From an uncultured Acinetobacter sp. (GTDB lineage Bacteria; Pseudomonadota; Gammaproteobacteria; Pseudomonadales; Moraxellaceae): DNA of 35,928 nt. The stretch covers positions 1-35,928 of the forward strand of contig CAAGMP010000201.1 in the NCBI GenBank assembly GCA_900771065.1, written 5' to 3'. Position numbers and translations under genes: made by a program. The number at the start of each line of letters is the position of its first letter. The first letter of the stretch is position 1. The notes below the pieces were generated by a model that was not told where the DNA came from, did no database searches, and was given only the letters and a program-made list of their open reading frames with translations. Positions 7,197 through 16,013 of the stretch are shown here, piece after piece.

Positions 7197-9899
7197 TTAA
7201 TTCTCCTCTTTATAGTCTGCAACAGCATGAAGTTCGGGATGTGCTTGTGGTGCCCATGCCACAGGACGATCCGTATCTAATTCAAAACTAGAAATCGCAT
7301 CTTTAACTAAACGTGGATCAACTTCACCTTCATCGGCTAATTTTTTCAAAGTCGCAACCACAATATGTGCAGCATCAACACCAAAATAACTACGTAAGTT
7401 ACCACGTGTATCTGAACGACCATATCCATCTGTACCTAAAGCGACAAACGGACGACCTTCAGGTAAATAACCACGAATTTGTTCACTATAAGCACGAATA
7501 TGATCTGTTGCTGAAACGACAATGCCTGAAGTGTCACGTAATTGTTGTTCAACCCAAGATGTTTTCACTTCTTCAGCTAAAGGATGCAAACGGTTGTATT
7601 CTTCGCATGCCATACCATCACGGGCAAGTTCATTGAAACTGGTGACGCTCCAAACATTCGAATGAATATTATATTCTTCACGTAAAATATCAGCAGCTTT
7701 CATCACTTCACGTAAAATAACACCTGAGCCCATTAATTGTACTGTTGCTTTTTCATCTTCTTGCAACAAGTACATACCACGTTTAATTCCTTCCTCCACA
7801 CCTTGTGGCATTGCAGGATGTTCGTAGTTTTCGTTCATGACTGTTAAATAATAAAACACACGTTCTTGATTTACATACATGCGTTGTAAACCATCATGAA
7901 CAATGACTGCCAATTCGTAACCAAAACATGGATCATAAGAAACACAGTTTGGAATGGTATTAGCTAAAATATGTGAATGACCATCTTGGTGTTGTAAACC
8001 TTCACCATTTAAAGTTGTACGACCTGCGGTTGCACCGAGTAAAAAACCTTGTGCTTGTGCATCGCCTGCTGCCCATGCAATATCGCCAATGCGTTGGAAA
8101 CCAAACATCGAGTAATACATGTACATTGGAATCATAGGTAAATTATTGGTTGAATAACTTGTACCTAATGCAGCCCAAGCACTCATTGCACCTGCTTCGT
8201 TAATCCCTTCTTGTAACATGTGACCATCTTTTGCTTCACGATAGTTCATGAGCTGTTCTTGGTCTTCAGGCGTATATTTTTGACCATGCGCGGCATAAAT
8301 GCCTAATTGACGGAACATCCCTTCCAAACCAAAAGTACGTGCTTCGTCGGGTACAATTGGCACAACACGATCTTTAATGGCTTTTTCTTTCAATAATGCT
8401 GAAATTAAACGCACCATTAACATAGTTGTAGATTGGTGTTTGCCTTCGCTACCTTTGAGTACCGAATCAAAAACAGAAAGTTCAGGAATTTGTAATGGCT
8501 CACTTTCTTTACGACGTGCTGGTAAATAACCACCCAACGCTTCACGACGCGCTTTCATGTATTTCAGCTCAGGTGAATTTTCATTTGGACGATAAAATGG
8601 CAATTCTTCTAATTGTTCATCGGTAAATGGTAAATTAAAACGATTACGAACATATTTTAACGATTCAAGCTGCATCTTTTTGATTTGATGCGTTTTATTA
8701 ACCGCTTCAATTTCATCAGATAAACCATAACCTTTGACTGTTTTGGCTAAAATAACAGTTGGTTGACCTTTGGCTTTGGTTGCTTCGGCATAAGCAGCAA
8801 AGACTTTATAAGGGTCATGACCACCACGGTTCAAATTTTCAATATCTTCATCGCTTAAATCTTTCACTAAAGCTTCTGCTTCAGGATATTTACCAAAGAA
8901 ATGCGCACGTGCATATGCACCACCTTTCACTTGATAACGTTGATAATCACCATCTACCGCTTCTTCCATTACCGCTTTGAGTGCGCCCGATTCATCTTTT
9001 GCCAACAATGGATCCCAACGACGTCCCCAAACTACTTTAATAACGCGCCAACCTGCGCCACGGAATAATGATTCTAATTCTTGAATAATTTTACCGTTAC
9101 CACGAACAGGACCATCTAAACGCTGTAAATTACAGTTTACAACCCAAATTAAGTTATCGAGTTTTTCACGACCTGCTAATGAAATTGCGCCTAAGCTTTC
9201 AGGCTCATCCATTTCACCATCGCCAAGATATGCCCAAACTTTACGATCTTCATCTTTAATTAGACCACGATTCATCAAATATTTTTGAATATGGGCTTGA
9301 TAAATAGACATAATTGGACCCAAACCCATTGATACGGTTGGGAATTGCCAATAGTCTGGCATTAAATAAGGGTGCGGATAACTTGGTAAACCTTTACCTG
9401 CAACTTCACGACGGAAATTATTTAAATGTTCTTCGGTTAAGCGACCTTCTAAAAATGAGCGCGCATAAATACCCGGTGCACAGTGACCTTGATAATAAAT
9501 CATGTCCCCGCCAAAATGATCATTCCCTGCACGGAAAAAGTGGTTAAAACCCACATCATACAAGGTCGCAGAAGAAGCAAAACTTGCTAAATGACCACCT
9601 AAATCATCACCTGTTTTATTCGCACGAAGTACCATTGCTAAGGCATTCCAACGAATTAAAGCACGAATACGACGTTCCATATCTTGATCGCCGGGCATCG
9701 GTGGCTCTTCATCAACAGAAATGGTATTTAAATAAGGCGTATTTAAGCGTTGAATAGGAACATGTTTTTCGATAGCGCGTTGGTATAATTTTTCTAATAA
9801 AAATGCTGCTCGTTCTGTACCCATATGTTGCAAAACAGAATCAAAGGCTTCCTGCCATTCTTGAGTTTCTTGCGCGTCGGTATCACCATAAAACGCCAT
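7197..9899 (-). CDS. aceE: Pyruvate dehydrogenase E1, homodimeric type
   Basis: Thiamine-diphosphate enzyme that decarboxylates pyruvate and acetylates the E2 lipoyl group. At 900 residues it has the single-chain bacterial E1 length. The ThDP/Mg motif is visible as GDG (226-228) through NCN (255-257). Long stretches typical of AceE are present, such as GGHLASFASSATLYDVGFNHFF, HQDGHSH and GRSDTR. ATG follows a strong AAGAAGGTGA ribosome site. It is the first gene of an aceE-aceF operon with a plausible promoter at 9969-9996. No PdhR-type regulator gene is adjacent. Confidence 0.98.
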   Translation of the reverse strand: MAFYGDTDAQETQEWQEAFDSVLQHMGTERAAFLLEKLYQRAIEKHVPIQRLNTPYLNTISVDEEPPMPGDQDMERRIRALIRWNALAMVLRANKTGDDLGGHLASFASSATLYDVGFNHFFRAGNDHFGGDMIYYQGHCAPGIYARSFLEGRLTEEHLNNFRREVAGKGLPSYPHPYLMPDYWQFPTVSMGLGPIMSIYQAHIQKYLMNRGLIKDEDRKVWAYLGDGEMDEPESLGAISLAGREKLDNLIWVVNCNLQRLDGPVRGNGKIIQELESLFRGAGWRVIKVVWGRRWDPLLAKDESGALKAVMEEAVDGDYQRYQVKGGAYARAHFFGKYPEAEALVKDLSDEDIENLNRGGHDPYKVFAAYAEATKAKGQPTVILAKTVKGYGLSDEIEAVNKTHQIKKMQLESLKYVRNRFNLPFTDEQLEELPFYRPNENSPELKYMKARREALGGYLPARRKESEPLQIPELSVFDSVLKGSEGKHQSTTMLMVRLISALLKEKAIKDRVVPIVPDEARTFGLEGMFRQLGIYAAHGQKYTPEDQEQLMNYREAKDGHMLQEGINEAGAMSAWAALGTSYSTNNLPMIPMYMYYSMFGFQRIGDIAWAAGDAQAQGFLLGATAGRTTLNGEGLQHQDGHSHILANTIPNCVSYDPCFGYELAVIVHDGLQRMYVNQERVFYYLTVMNENYEHPAMPQGVEEGIKRGMYLLQEDEKATVQLMGSGVILREVMKAADILREEYNIHSNVWSVTSFNELARDGMACEEYNRLHPLAEEVKTSWVEQQLRDTSGIVVSATDHIRAYSEQIRGYLPEGRPFVALGTDGYGRSDTRGNLRSYFGVDAAHIVVATLKKLADEGEVDPRLVKDAISSFELDTDRPVAWAPQAHPELHAVADYKEEN

Positions 9900-9968
9900 A
9901 TTTCACCTTCTTTCACAAAACTTAAATTTAATTGTTGTTTTACCACACTTTGCTCAATCATAGATATT

Positions 9969-9996
9969 GTTATAAATGAATGCGCCAATAGTCCAA
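9969..9996 (-). promoter_or_regulatory. Possible promoter of aceE-aceF
   Basis: Minus-strand TTGGAC (9991-9996), a 16-base spacer and TATAAC (9969-9974) lie about 70 bases before the aceE ATG. A PdhR operator was not recognised in the leader. Confidence 0.45.
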
Positions 9997-10041
9997 TATT
10001 TATTAAATAAATACTTGTAGTTATTTATTATGATATGAAAC

Positions 10042-10070
10042 AAAAAACCATCTAATTTAGATGGTTTTTT
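10042..10070 (-). terminator. Rho-independent terminator of the M23 peptidase gene
   Basis: AAAAAACCATCT and AGATGGTTTTTT form a 12-bp stem with a short AT loop and a U-tract. It lies 40 bases past the peptidase stop codon. Confidence 0.75.
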
Positions 10071-10110
10071 AAACAATTTTGTTTTTTAAAATATAAAACT
10101 CATTTTTAAA

Positions 10111-10836
10111 TTATGGTAATAACGCTAAATAAGTTGATGGATTTTTACGTTGACCATCTTTAACCACTTCATAATGTAAATGTGGACCTGTACAACGACC
10201 TGTACAACCTACATTTGCAATATGATCACCTGCTGCAACACGATCACCCACACGCGCAATTAAACGCGATGCATGAGCATAACGGGTAATGTAACCATTA
10301 CCATGATTAATTTCGACATATTGACCGTAGCCAGTCCCCCAACCTGATTTAGTTACAATTCCTGGACCTGTTGCATAAATTGGTGTTCCTGTTGGTGCAG
10401 CAAGATCTAAACCTGAATGATTTTCAGCACGACCATTCATTACTCGTCCACCATAATTTGAACTCACACGACCACTTGGTAAAGGATGTGAAACCAACCA
10501 AGAATGTCCTGTCACGGAAGAAAGGTTATTGACTTTAGCAACTTTATAACTTTGTGAATTTGAAAGCGAAGCGCCATATTTTTCTTCTATTGTTTTATTA
10601 TTAAATACTGTCGTAACAGGTTGTGCGCTTGAATCACGCAACTTCACTGTCATTTGAGCATGTCCCGGAATATCCATATCTGGATTATCATCTTCACCTA
10701 AGTAAGAGCCACTTGCTAGTTCTAAGGTTTGAGTCAACTCACTAATGCGGTCAGATGCTTCTGTTAATTCTGCAAATGCACCCGATGTAGTCGATGCGGC
10801 TAAAGCAAAAGCCAAAAAAGCACGACGTGTATACAT
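10111..10836 (-). CDS. M23 (LytM-type) metallopeptidase with a twin-arginine-like signal peptide
   Basis: Exported endopeptidase that probably cuts peptidoglycan cross-links. The start at 10836 is preferred over an upstream in-frame codon because AGAGG sits 6-7 bases before it and a signal peptide then begins at once. The N-terminus is MYTRRAFLAFALAAS, with cleavage likely after AFA (about residue 22). TRRAFL matches the Tat consensus (S/T)RRxFL, although Sec export is possible. The C-terminal domain has the M23 zinc and catalytic set: HSGLD (His140, Asp144), YAH (His188) and HLH (His219, His221). Two cysteines (211 and 215) lie in the active-site loop. Lacking LysM domains, it is a minimal LytM protein. 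Neighbours dciA and lpxC reproduce the arrangement I recall at Pseudomonas lpxC. Confidence 0.88.
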   Translation of the reverse strand: MYTRRAFLAFALAASTTSGAFAELTEASDRISELTQTLELASGSYLGEDDNPDMDIPGHAQMTVKLRDSSAQPVTTVFNNKTIEEKYGASLSNSQSYKVAKVNNLSSVTGHSWLVSHPLPSGRVSSNYGGRVMNGRAENHSGLDLAAPTGTPIYATGPGIVTKSGWGTGYGQYVEINHGNGYITRYAHASRLIARVGDRVAAGDHIANVGCTGRCTGPHLHYEVVKDGQRKNPSTYLALLP

Positions 10837-10942
10837 AAAAAACCTCTTAACCGTTTTCACAAGGTCCTCATAATGATTTGATCCTTGATCTTTTTCAAAA
10901 AACCAACATAAGATAAAGCACAAAAATGAATAAATTGTGTCT

Positions 10943-11386
10943 ATGTCAGAACCTATGAATATTTTTCAACCAACGAGAAGACTTGTAAAAACAGGTCACT
11001 TCATGTTTTTATCCAAGCAAGTCGTTGCATGGCAACAACTTACGAAAAAAATTCAACCACTCTTACCTCAACCTGAACAATGGCAAATTGCTTGTTATCA
11101 AAATGGAATATTGACTTTAACAGGGCTAAACCAAGCTATGGTGAGTCAATTATCTTACTTGCAATCTCAGTATGTTGCACAACTTTCGCAATTACCTGAA
11201 CTAAAACAGCTGACCAAAATTCAAGTTTTAATAAGAACAGCACCACAAGCACAATCTGAAGCAAGTCCAAATCCATCACGACAACTTAGTCAAGATACCA
11301 AAGAAATGCTCAGAAACGCTGCTCTTTTTGTAAACGACCCTAAGCTTAGCCAAGCTTTACTGCGTTTTGCAAGAGATGAAAAATAA
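10943..11386 (+). CDS. dciA: DciA-like (DUF721) replicative helicase loader
   Basis: A 147-residue DUF721-type protein. The family, named DciA, loads the replicative helicase DnaB in most bacteria that lack a phage-derived DnaC. The N-terminal region contains the family pattern of a KH-like fold (residues about 20-100) with LQQLTKKIQPLL-like helices, QIACYQNGILTLTG, and the helix MVSQLSYLQSQYVAQL. The polar C-terminus is extended. The start is uncertain: GTG at 10937, ATG at 10943 or ATG at 10955, none with a clear ribosome site. It is divergent from the M23 gene and convergent with lpxC. Identity rests on weak primary sequence similarity plus position, so I am fairly but not fully sure. Confidence 0.75.
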   Translation: MSEPMNIFQPTRRLVKTGHFMFLSKQVVAWQQLTKKIQPLLPQPEQWQIACYQNGILTLTGLNQAMVSQLSYLQSQYVAQLSQLPELKQLTKIQVLIRTAPQAQSEASPNPSRQLSQDTKEMLRNAALFVNDPKLSQALLRFARDEK

Positions 11387-11472
11387 GCAATTTGTACAAT
11401 TATTATACAAAAAATAGCTATTTTCGGCTGAAAAAATATTATGTTATAACATATTTATTTAAATACTGTGAC

Positions 11473-12375
11473 TTAGCTCACACTAACATACTTAATTGGA
11501 CAGCTTTCCATGTCATCAAATGTTACAATTTTGTAGCTCTCAGGGTCGTTTTTCACGTTTCTCAGGAGTTGATTATTTAAAGCATGTCCTGATTTGTAGC
11601 CATCAAACTTCGCGATAATTTGATGACCTAGCAAATATAAGTCACCCACTGCATCTAAAATTTTATGGCGAACAAACTCATCTGAATAACGCAAGCCTTC
11701 TTCATTGACCACGCCTGTGTCATCAACCCCAATGGCATTTTCCAAACTTGCGCCCAAAGCCAAATTATTTGCTTTTAAATAATCTAAATCTTTCATAAAG
11801 CCAAAAGTTCGTGCTTCACTGACTTCATAAACAAAAACTTCTGTTGAAAAATCGATGGTTGCAGATTGGTATTCTTTTTTAAAAGCAGGATGATCAAAAT
11901 CAATGGTAAAATTGAGCTGAAAACCATGATGAGGCTGAAAAATCGCTTTTTTATCTTGAATTAAGGCTTGAACAGGTTTGAGAATTTGAATAAATTTTTT
12001 GGCAGCTTGTTGTTCAACCAAACCGCCTTGCATTAATAAATAAATAAATGGACCTGCACTGCCATCCATAATTGGTACTTCAGATGCTGAAACTTCAATA
12101 ATTAAATTATCAATTCCTAAAGCGGCAATTGCACTCATAACGTGCTCAATCGTCCCTACTTTAATTTGACCTTGCACAAGATTTGAACACATAAAAGCTT
12201 CTTGAATCAGCATTGCATTGGCAGGAATGTCTACAGCGGGATTTAGGTCAATGCGACGAAAAACAATTCCTCCATCAGCGTGATGTGGCACAAAGTTGAT
12301 TAAGACTTTTTGACCGCTGTGCAAGCCAATACCACTAGCTTTTACAATACGCTGTAAAGTTCGCTGTTTTAACAT
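11473..12375 (-). CDS. lpxC: UDP-3-O-acyl-N-acetylglucosamine deacetylase
   Basis: Zinc deacetylase for the committed step of lipid A synthesis. The start at 12375 gives 300 residues beginning MLKQRTLQRIVKASGIGLHSG, matching Acinetobacter LpxC as I remember it. A longer frame adds 14 unrelated residues. Zinc ligands are visible: His78 in GTIEHVMS, and His and Asp in FVRHKILDAVGD. The catalytic His lies in SGHALNNQ. It is the last gene of the division cluster on this strand, but a terminator stands between it and ftsZ, so it may have its own promoter in the 112-base gap. Convergent with dciA, with an 86-base AT-rich gap and no strong terminator seen. Confidence 0.97.
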   Translation of the reverse strand: MLKQRTLQRIVKASGIGLHSGQKVLINFVPHHADGGIVFRRIDLNPAVDIPANAMLIQEAFMCSNLVQGQIKVGTIEHVMSAIAALGIDNLIIEVSASEVPIMDGSAGPFIYLLMQGGLVEQQAAKKFIQILKPVQALIQDKKAIFQPHHGFQLNFTIDFDHPAFKKEYQSATIDFSTEVFVYEVSEARTFGFMKDLDYLKANNLALGASLENAIGVDDTGVVNEEGLRYSDEFVRHKILDAVGDLYLLGHQIIAKFDGYKSGHALNNQLLRNVKNDPESYKIVTFDDMESCPIKYVSVS

Positions 12376-12430
12376 TCTTCTATAATCATCTGCCCAAAAC
12401 GTCTTATACGTTAGCACATTTCAGCTTTGA

Positions 12431-12467
12431 TAAAAAATAAAAAAGGCAGTTTATCACTGCCCTTTCT
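12431..12467 (-). terminator. Rho-independent terminator between ftsZ and lpxC
   Basis: Leftward, GGGCAGT (12456-12462) and ACTGCC (12445-12450) form the stem, followed by TTTTTTATTTTTTA. It begins about 20 bases after the ftsZ stop. Confidence 0.75.
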
Positions 12468-12487
12468 AAGATCAACAATCAAAATGA

Positions 12488-13666
12488 TTATTTACGTTGT
12501 TGATTTTTCAAGTATTCTTGAATACTCATTTGTACAGGACGTGACGGAGAAACCGTTGCTGAATTGTTGGCTGTGCCTTCTGTCGTATGCTGACGTTGAA
12601 TGGCAGGCACATCTTCTTCTTCTGTTGGCATCGATGTATTTTGTACAGGTTTGTTCACGGCTGAACGTTGTACAGGATCAGCTGCATCTGCGGAATTACG
12701 TGTTAAACCTGTTGCAATGACTGTTACACTAATTTCATCACGTGCATCTGGATCAAACACAGTACCGTAGAACACTTGACCTTCGTCAAGATCAACAATT
12801 TGGTTCACGACATTGGTAATTTCTTCAATTTCACCAAATGTAACGTCATCACCACCTGTGACATTAATTAAAATGCCTTTCGCATTCATAATGGTTACGT
12901 TGTCTAACAATGGGCTACGAATCGCTTGTTCAGCAGCTTGACGCGCACGATGTTCACCACGACCAATACCTGCACCCATCATTGCATAGCCACGTGTGCT
13001 CATGGCAGTTTTTAAGTCAGCAAAGTCAAGGTTAATATGACCCGGACGAACAACCAAATCAAAAATACTACGCACCGCATTTAACAAGACGTCATCTGCC
13101 TTTTTATAGGCATCTTTCATTGAAATATCACGGAATACTTTTAATAAACGCTGATTTGGAATAATAATTAAAGAATCAACATGTTGTTCAAGTGCTTCAA
13201 TACCTTGCTCAGCAGCTTGCAAACGGCGCTTACCTTCAAAATTAAATGGTGTTGTCACCACACCAACGGTCAAAATACCCATTTCTTTGGCAATTTCGGC
13301 CACAACAGGTGCTGCACCCGTTCCTGTACCACCGCCCATACCAGCGGTCACAAAAACCATATCTGTGCCTTCAAGCTCATGACGGATCAAATCACGGCTT
13401 TCTTCTGCTGCAGCTTGACCAACTTTTGGATTTGCACCTGCGCCCAAACCACGAGTACTTTGTTCCCCAAGTTGGATTTTTTGTTCTGCATTCATGCGAT
13501 CTAAAGCTTGTTTATCTGTATTTGCACAAACAAATTTTACGCCTTGAATATCAGATTCAAGCATATGTTGTACGGCATTGCCGCCTGCACCACCTACACC
13601 AAACACAGTGAAACGGGCTTGACCGTTGTTATCTGCTTGATCATCTTCAAAAAATTCAAATGCCAT
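12488..13666 (-). CDS. ftsZ: Cell division GTPase FtsZ
   Basis: Tubulin-like GTPase that forms the Z-ring. The protein is 392 residues from the ATG at 13666 (MAFEFFEDD), preceded closely by AAAGG. An upstream GTG frame adds 12 residues that are not part of the family. The N-terminal nucleotide fold has GVGGAGGNAV, the tubulin signature GGGTGTG (111-117) and the T7 loop NLDFADLKTAMS. A variable linker leads to a C-terminal peptide (VQMSIQEYLKNQQRK) that would bind FtsA and ZipA. The gene is separated from ftsA by 144 bases containing a candidate promoter, so it can be expressed independently of the upstream genes. Confidence 0.98.
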   Translation of the reverse strand: MAFEFFEDDQADNNGQARFTVFGVGGAGGNAVQHMLESDIQGVKFVCANTDKQALDRMNAEQKIQLGEQSTRGLGAGANPKVGQAAAEESRDLIRHELEGTDMVFVTAGMGGGTGTGAAPVVAEIAKEMGILTVGVVTTPFNFEGKRRLQAAEQGIEALEQHVDSLIIIPNQRLLKVFRDISMKDAYKKADDVLLNAVRSIFDLVVRPGHINLDFADLKTAMSTRGYAMMGAGIGRGEHRARQAAEQAIRSPLLDNVTIMNAKGILINVTGGDDVTFGEIEEITNVVNQIVDLDEGQVFYGTVFDPDARDEISVTVIATGLTRNSADAADPVQRSAVNKPVQNTSMPTEEEDVPAIQRQHTTEGTANNSATVSPSRPVQMSIQEYLKNQQRK

Positions 13667-13755
13667 GACCTTTAGGGTTCCTAATACGTTGTTGGCAGCC
13701 ACTGACGCCCGTATACTGCCTTTACTTTCATAAAAATTGTTTTTAGCATGCTGTG

Positions 13756-13784
13756 CTATTAACAGCTTGTCAAGTGTAAGTCAA
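13756..13784 (-). promoter_or_regulatory. Candidate promoter of ftsZ
   Basis: Minus-strand TTGACT (13779-13784), a 17-base spacer and TAATAG (13756-13761) lie in the ftsA-ftsZ gap, about 90 bases before ftsZ. A second overlapping TTGACA is nearby. Confidence 0.45.
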
Positions 13785-13810
13785 TTTTAGTCAACATCTT
13801 TTATCACTTT

Positions 13811-15076
13811 TTAAAAAAATTTTTTCAATTTTTTATTTAAGTTACCCCAAGAGTTTTTCAATTTTACCCACATCGATGAATTGGTGTGCTCACTTGCGCT
13901 TGGTTCACCTTGTTCTTCATTTTGACTATATATTAACAAACCTACAGCCGTTCTATAAGATGAATCTTGCAAAGTTGTTAAATATTGTTCATCTGCACAA
14001 ATCACTTTAGGTGGATGATTGCCTAAATGTGCAGAAATACCCAAGCAACGGCGTGAAAAATTGATGATACCTTCAACTTTGCTCGCATTACCTGCTAGCA
14101 CCACACCATGATATAAACCTTGAATTGCACCTGTTTGTTGTAATTGATGATGAATTTCGGCAAAAATTTCGTCATAACGTGCAATAATAATTTCAGCTAA
14201 TTCAATTCGACTGATGGTTTGTGGACCTTCAATGCCTTGAATTTGAATCATATGGTCAGGTTTAATAACATTTAAATCAACGCAGCCATATTTAATTTTT
14301 AGACGTTCTGCTTCTTCTGTTGTGGTTTGCAAGACAGATGCAATATCACGTGTGACATGATCACCGCCTTTTTGCAAAGTATGTGCAAAAGCCAAACGCC
14401 CTTCAATATAAACTAAAATATCCGTTGTACCTGCGCCAATATCAATTAAGCACACACCATATTCTTTTTCATCTGGTAATAACGTAGCTTCTGCGGTTGC
14501 CAAACTTGAAATGACAATTTTTTCTACCCCAATGTTGGCCCCTTTTAGCGCACGGTCAACATTTTGCATGGTCGTAATGGGTAAAGTCATTAATTGATAA
14601 TGTGCTGTCATACTTTGTGCAGACATACGCAGTGGATTTTGTACCCACTCACCTGCGTCGTCTAAATCAAAGCCTAAAGGCACAGCACTAACCAAATAAT
14701 GATCTTGCCCTGCATTTTGACTGGCTTTGGCTAAATCTAATGCGCGTACCATTTCATTTGTGGTAATTATTTTTTCACTATTTTCGACCACAACTTGCCC
14801 TGAGGCATAAAAGCTTTTTAATTCTGCACTTGGAATAGAAATCCATGCCGAATGAATACGGCATTCTGAGCGGTCTTCCGCTTCTTGCACTGCATTTTTA
14901 ATAGAAGTAATGACTTTATCTAGGCTGGCAATTTTGCCTTTGCTCATACCTCGATTGACTGCACTACCCATACCAATCACTTCAATGCGATCGGGTGCAT
15001 ATACTTTCGCAATTAAAACTGAAACTTTATTCGTTCCAATATCTATCGCGACCACCGATGGAACAGTTTCATTCAT
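13811..15076 (-). CDS. ftsA: Cell division protein FtsA
   Basis: Actin-like protein that tethers FtsZ to the membrane and recruits the divisome. At 421 residues it has normal length. It begins with the phosphate-1 motif VAIDIGTNKVSVLIAKV, has the second phosphate loop LIDIGAGTTDILVY, and the adenosine-motif region VVLAGNASKVEGI. It ends with an amphipathic helix (WVKLKNSWGNLNKKLKKFF) that fits the membrane-targeting sequence. It lies 67 bases after ftsQ and 144 before ftsZ. Confidence 0.97.
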   Translation of the reverse strand: MNETVPSVVAIDIGTNKVSVLIAKVYAPDRIEVIGMGSAVNRGMSKGKIASLDKVITSIKNAVQEAEDRSECRIHSAWISIPSAELKSFYASGQVVVENSEKIITTNEMVRALDLAKASQNAGQDHYLVSAVPLGFDLDDAGEWVQNPLRMSAQSMTAHYQLMTLPITTMQNVDRALKGANIGVEKIVISSLATAEATLLPDEKEYGVCLIDIGAGTTDILVYIEGRLAFAHTLQKGGDHVTRDIASVLQTTTEEAERLKIKYGCVDLNVIKPDHMIQIQGIEGPQTISRIELAEIIIARYDEIFAEIHHQLQQTGAIQGLYHGVVLAGNASKVEGIINFSRRCLGISAHLGNHPPKVICADEQYLTTLQDSSYRTAVGLLIYSQNEEQGEPSASEHTNSSMWVKLKNSWGNLNKKLKKFF

Positions 15077-15143
15077 TATTTATTACCATAGCCTAATATG
15101 TTTAATTTAATGGCTGATTAACGCCTCTATAATTTGGTCGCTA

Positions 15144-15998
15144 TTATGGCTTTGCTGGTGCAGATTTGGCAATGTCAGAATCTTGCTTCTGCACAACAAA
15201 ATGACCGTTTACAATTTTAGGTGGCGTTGCATTTTTCCATTGTAATGCCAAACCATTGCGATATCGCAAATCCACACCCGAAACCTGCGACCAAACTGGC
15301 TTTAAATCATGCATCGCTAAGTAACTGAGTTGTTGTAATTTGGATAACATTTGATCTTGATCCACAATAACACGTAAACCTGTATCAAATTGCATAAACC
15401 AAGTCATCCGATCGGTCAAATACAATTCTTTTAAACGTATTTTTTGTGGTGCAAATAATTTATTAATTTCATTATAACGCCCCATCATCAATTTAGATTG
15501 TGAAGCAGGACCATGTAATAAAGGCAAATACTGATAATTTTTCGGTATCACTTCAGTAAATACATCGCCACTATCACTAAGTAAACGCCCTGTTCCCCAA
15601 CGTGCAATTGGCGTTTTTGGCACAATACGCAAACGAATTGAATTTGGCCAAGCACGTGAAACCACTACTCGGTCAACCCAAGATAACTCTAAAGTTTTAT
15701 CTCGAATGGTACGCAAATCTGAAGTGAAATAATTATTGGTTACATGAGGTGCAACATATTGCACAATTTTTTGCTTTTCTAACTCGTTTTGTGCACCCAC
15801 TACTTCAAGCTCGGCAACATGTGCATCGGTCATCACTTGATACAAAGCATATAACCCTGTGCCGAGCAGGCATAATGCAATGACAATCAAAATCCAACCA
15901 CCCGCATTGGCTAATTGAGCATAACGAGATGGTGGCTGATCGTGAATCGAAGTCACCGCAGCCATTTTTTTACGACGCAGAGTTAAAAGTTTTGCCAT
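15144..15998 (-). CDS. ftsQ: Cell division protein FtsQ
   Basis: Bitopic divisome protein that bridges early and late division proteins with FtsB and FtsL. Of 284 residues, the first 33 are a basic cytoplasmic part (RRKK), residues about 34-54 form one transmembrane helix, and a periplasmic POTRA domain follows (about 60-130; LEVVGA start, SWVDRVVVSRAWPNSIRLRIVPKTPIARW-type end). The beta domain ends near residue 260. Its place between ddl and ftsA is the standard order. Sequence similarity of FtsQ is always low, so topology and synteny carry much of the call. Confidence 0.95.
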   Translation of the reverse strand: MAKLLTLRRKKMAAVTSIHDQPPSRYAQLANAGGWILIVIALCLLGTGLYALYQVMTDAHVAELEVVGAQNELEKQKIVQYVAPHVTNNYFTSDLRTIRDKTLELSWVDRVVVSRAWPNSIRLRIVPKTPIARWGTGRLLSDSGDVFTEVIPKNYQYLPLLHGPASQSKLMMGRYNEINKLFAPQKIRLKELYLTDRMTWFMQFDTGLRVIVDQDQMLSKLQQLSYLAMHDLKPVWSQVSGVDLRYRNGLALQWKNATPPKIVNGHFVVQKQDSDIAKSAPAKP

Positions 15999-16013
15999 AA
16001 TTTACAAAGCTAC

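Noticed and set aside
12427..12720. Antisense frame over the 3' end of ftsZ, and similar frames opposite aceE, ftsZ, murC and others
   Set aside because: They mirror strong coding frames on the opposite strand, lack ribosome sites and have composition explained by the true gene.
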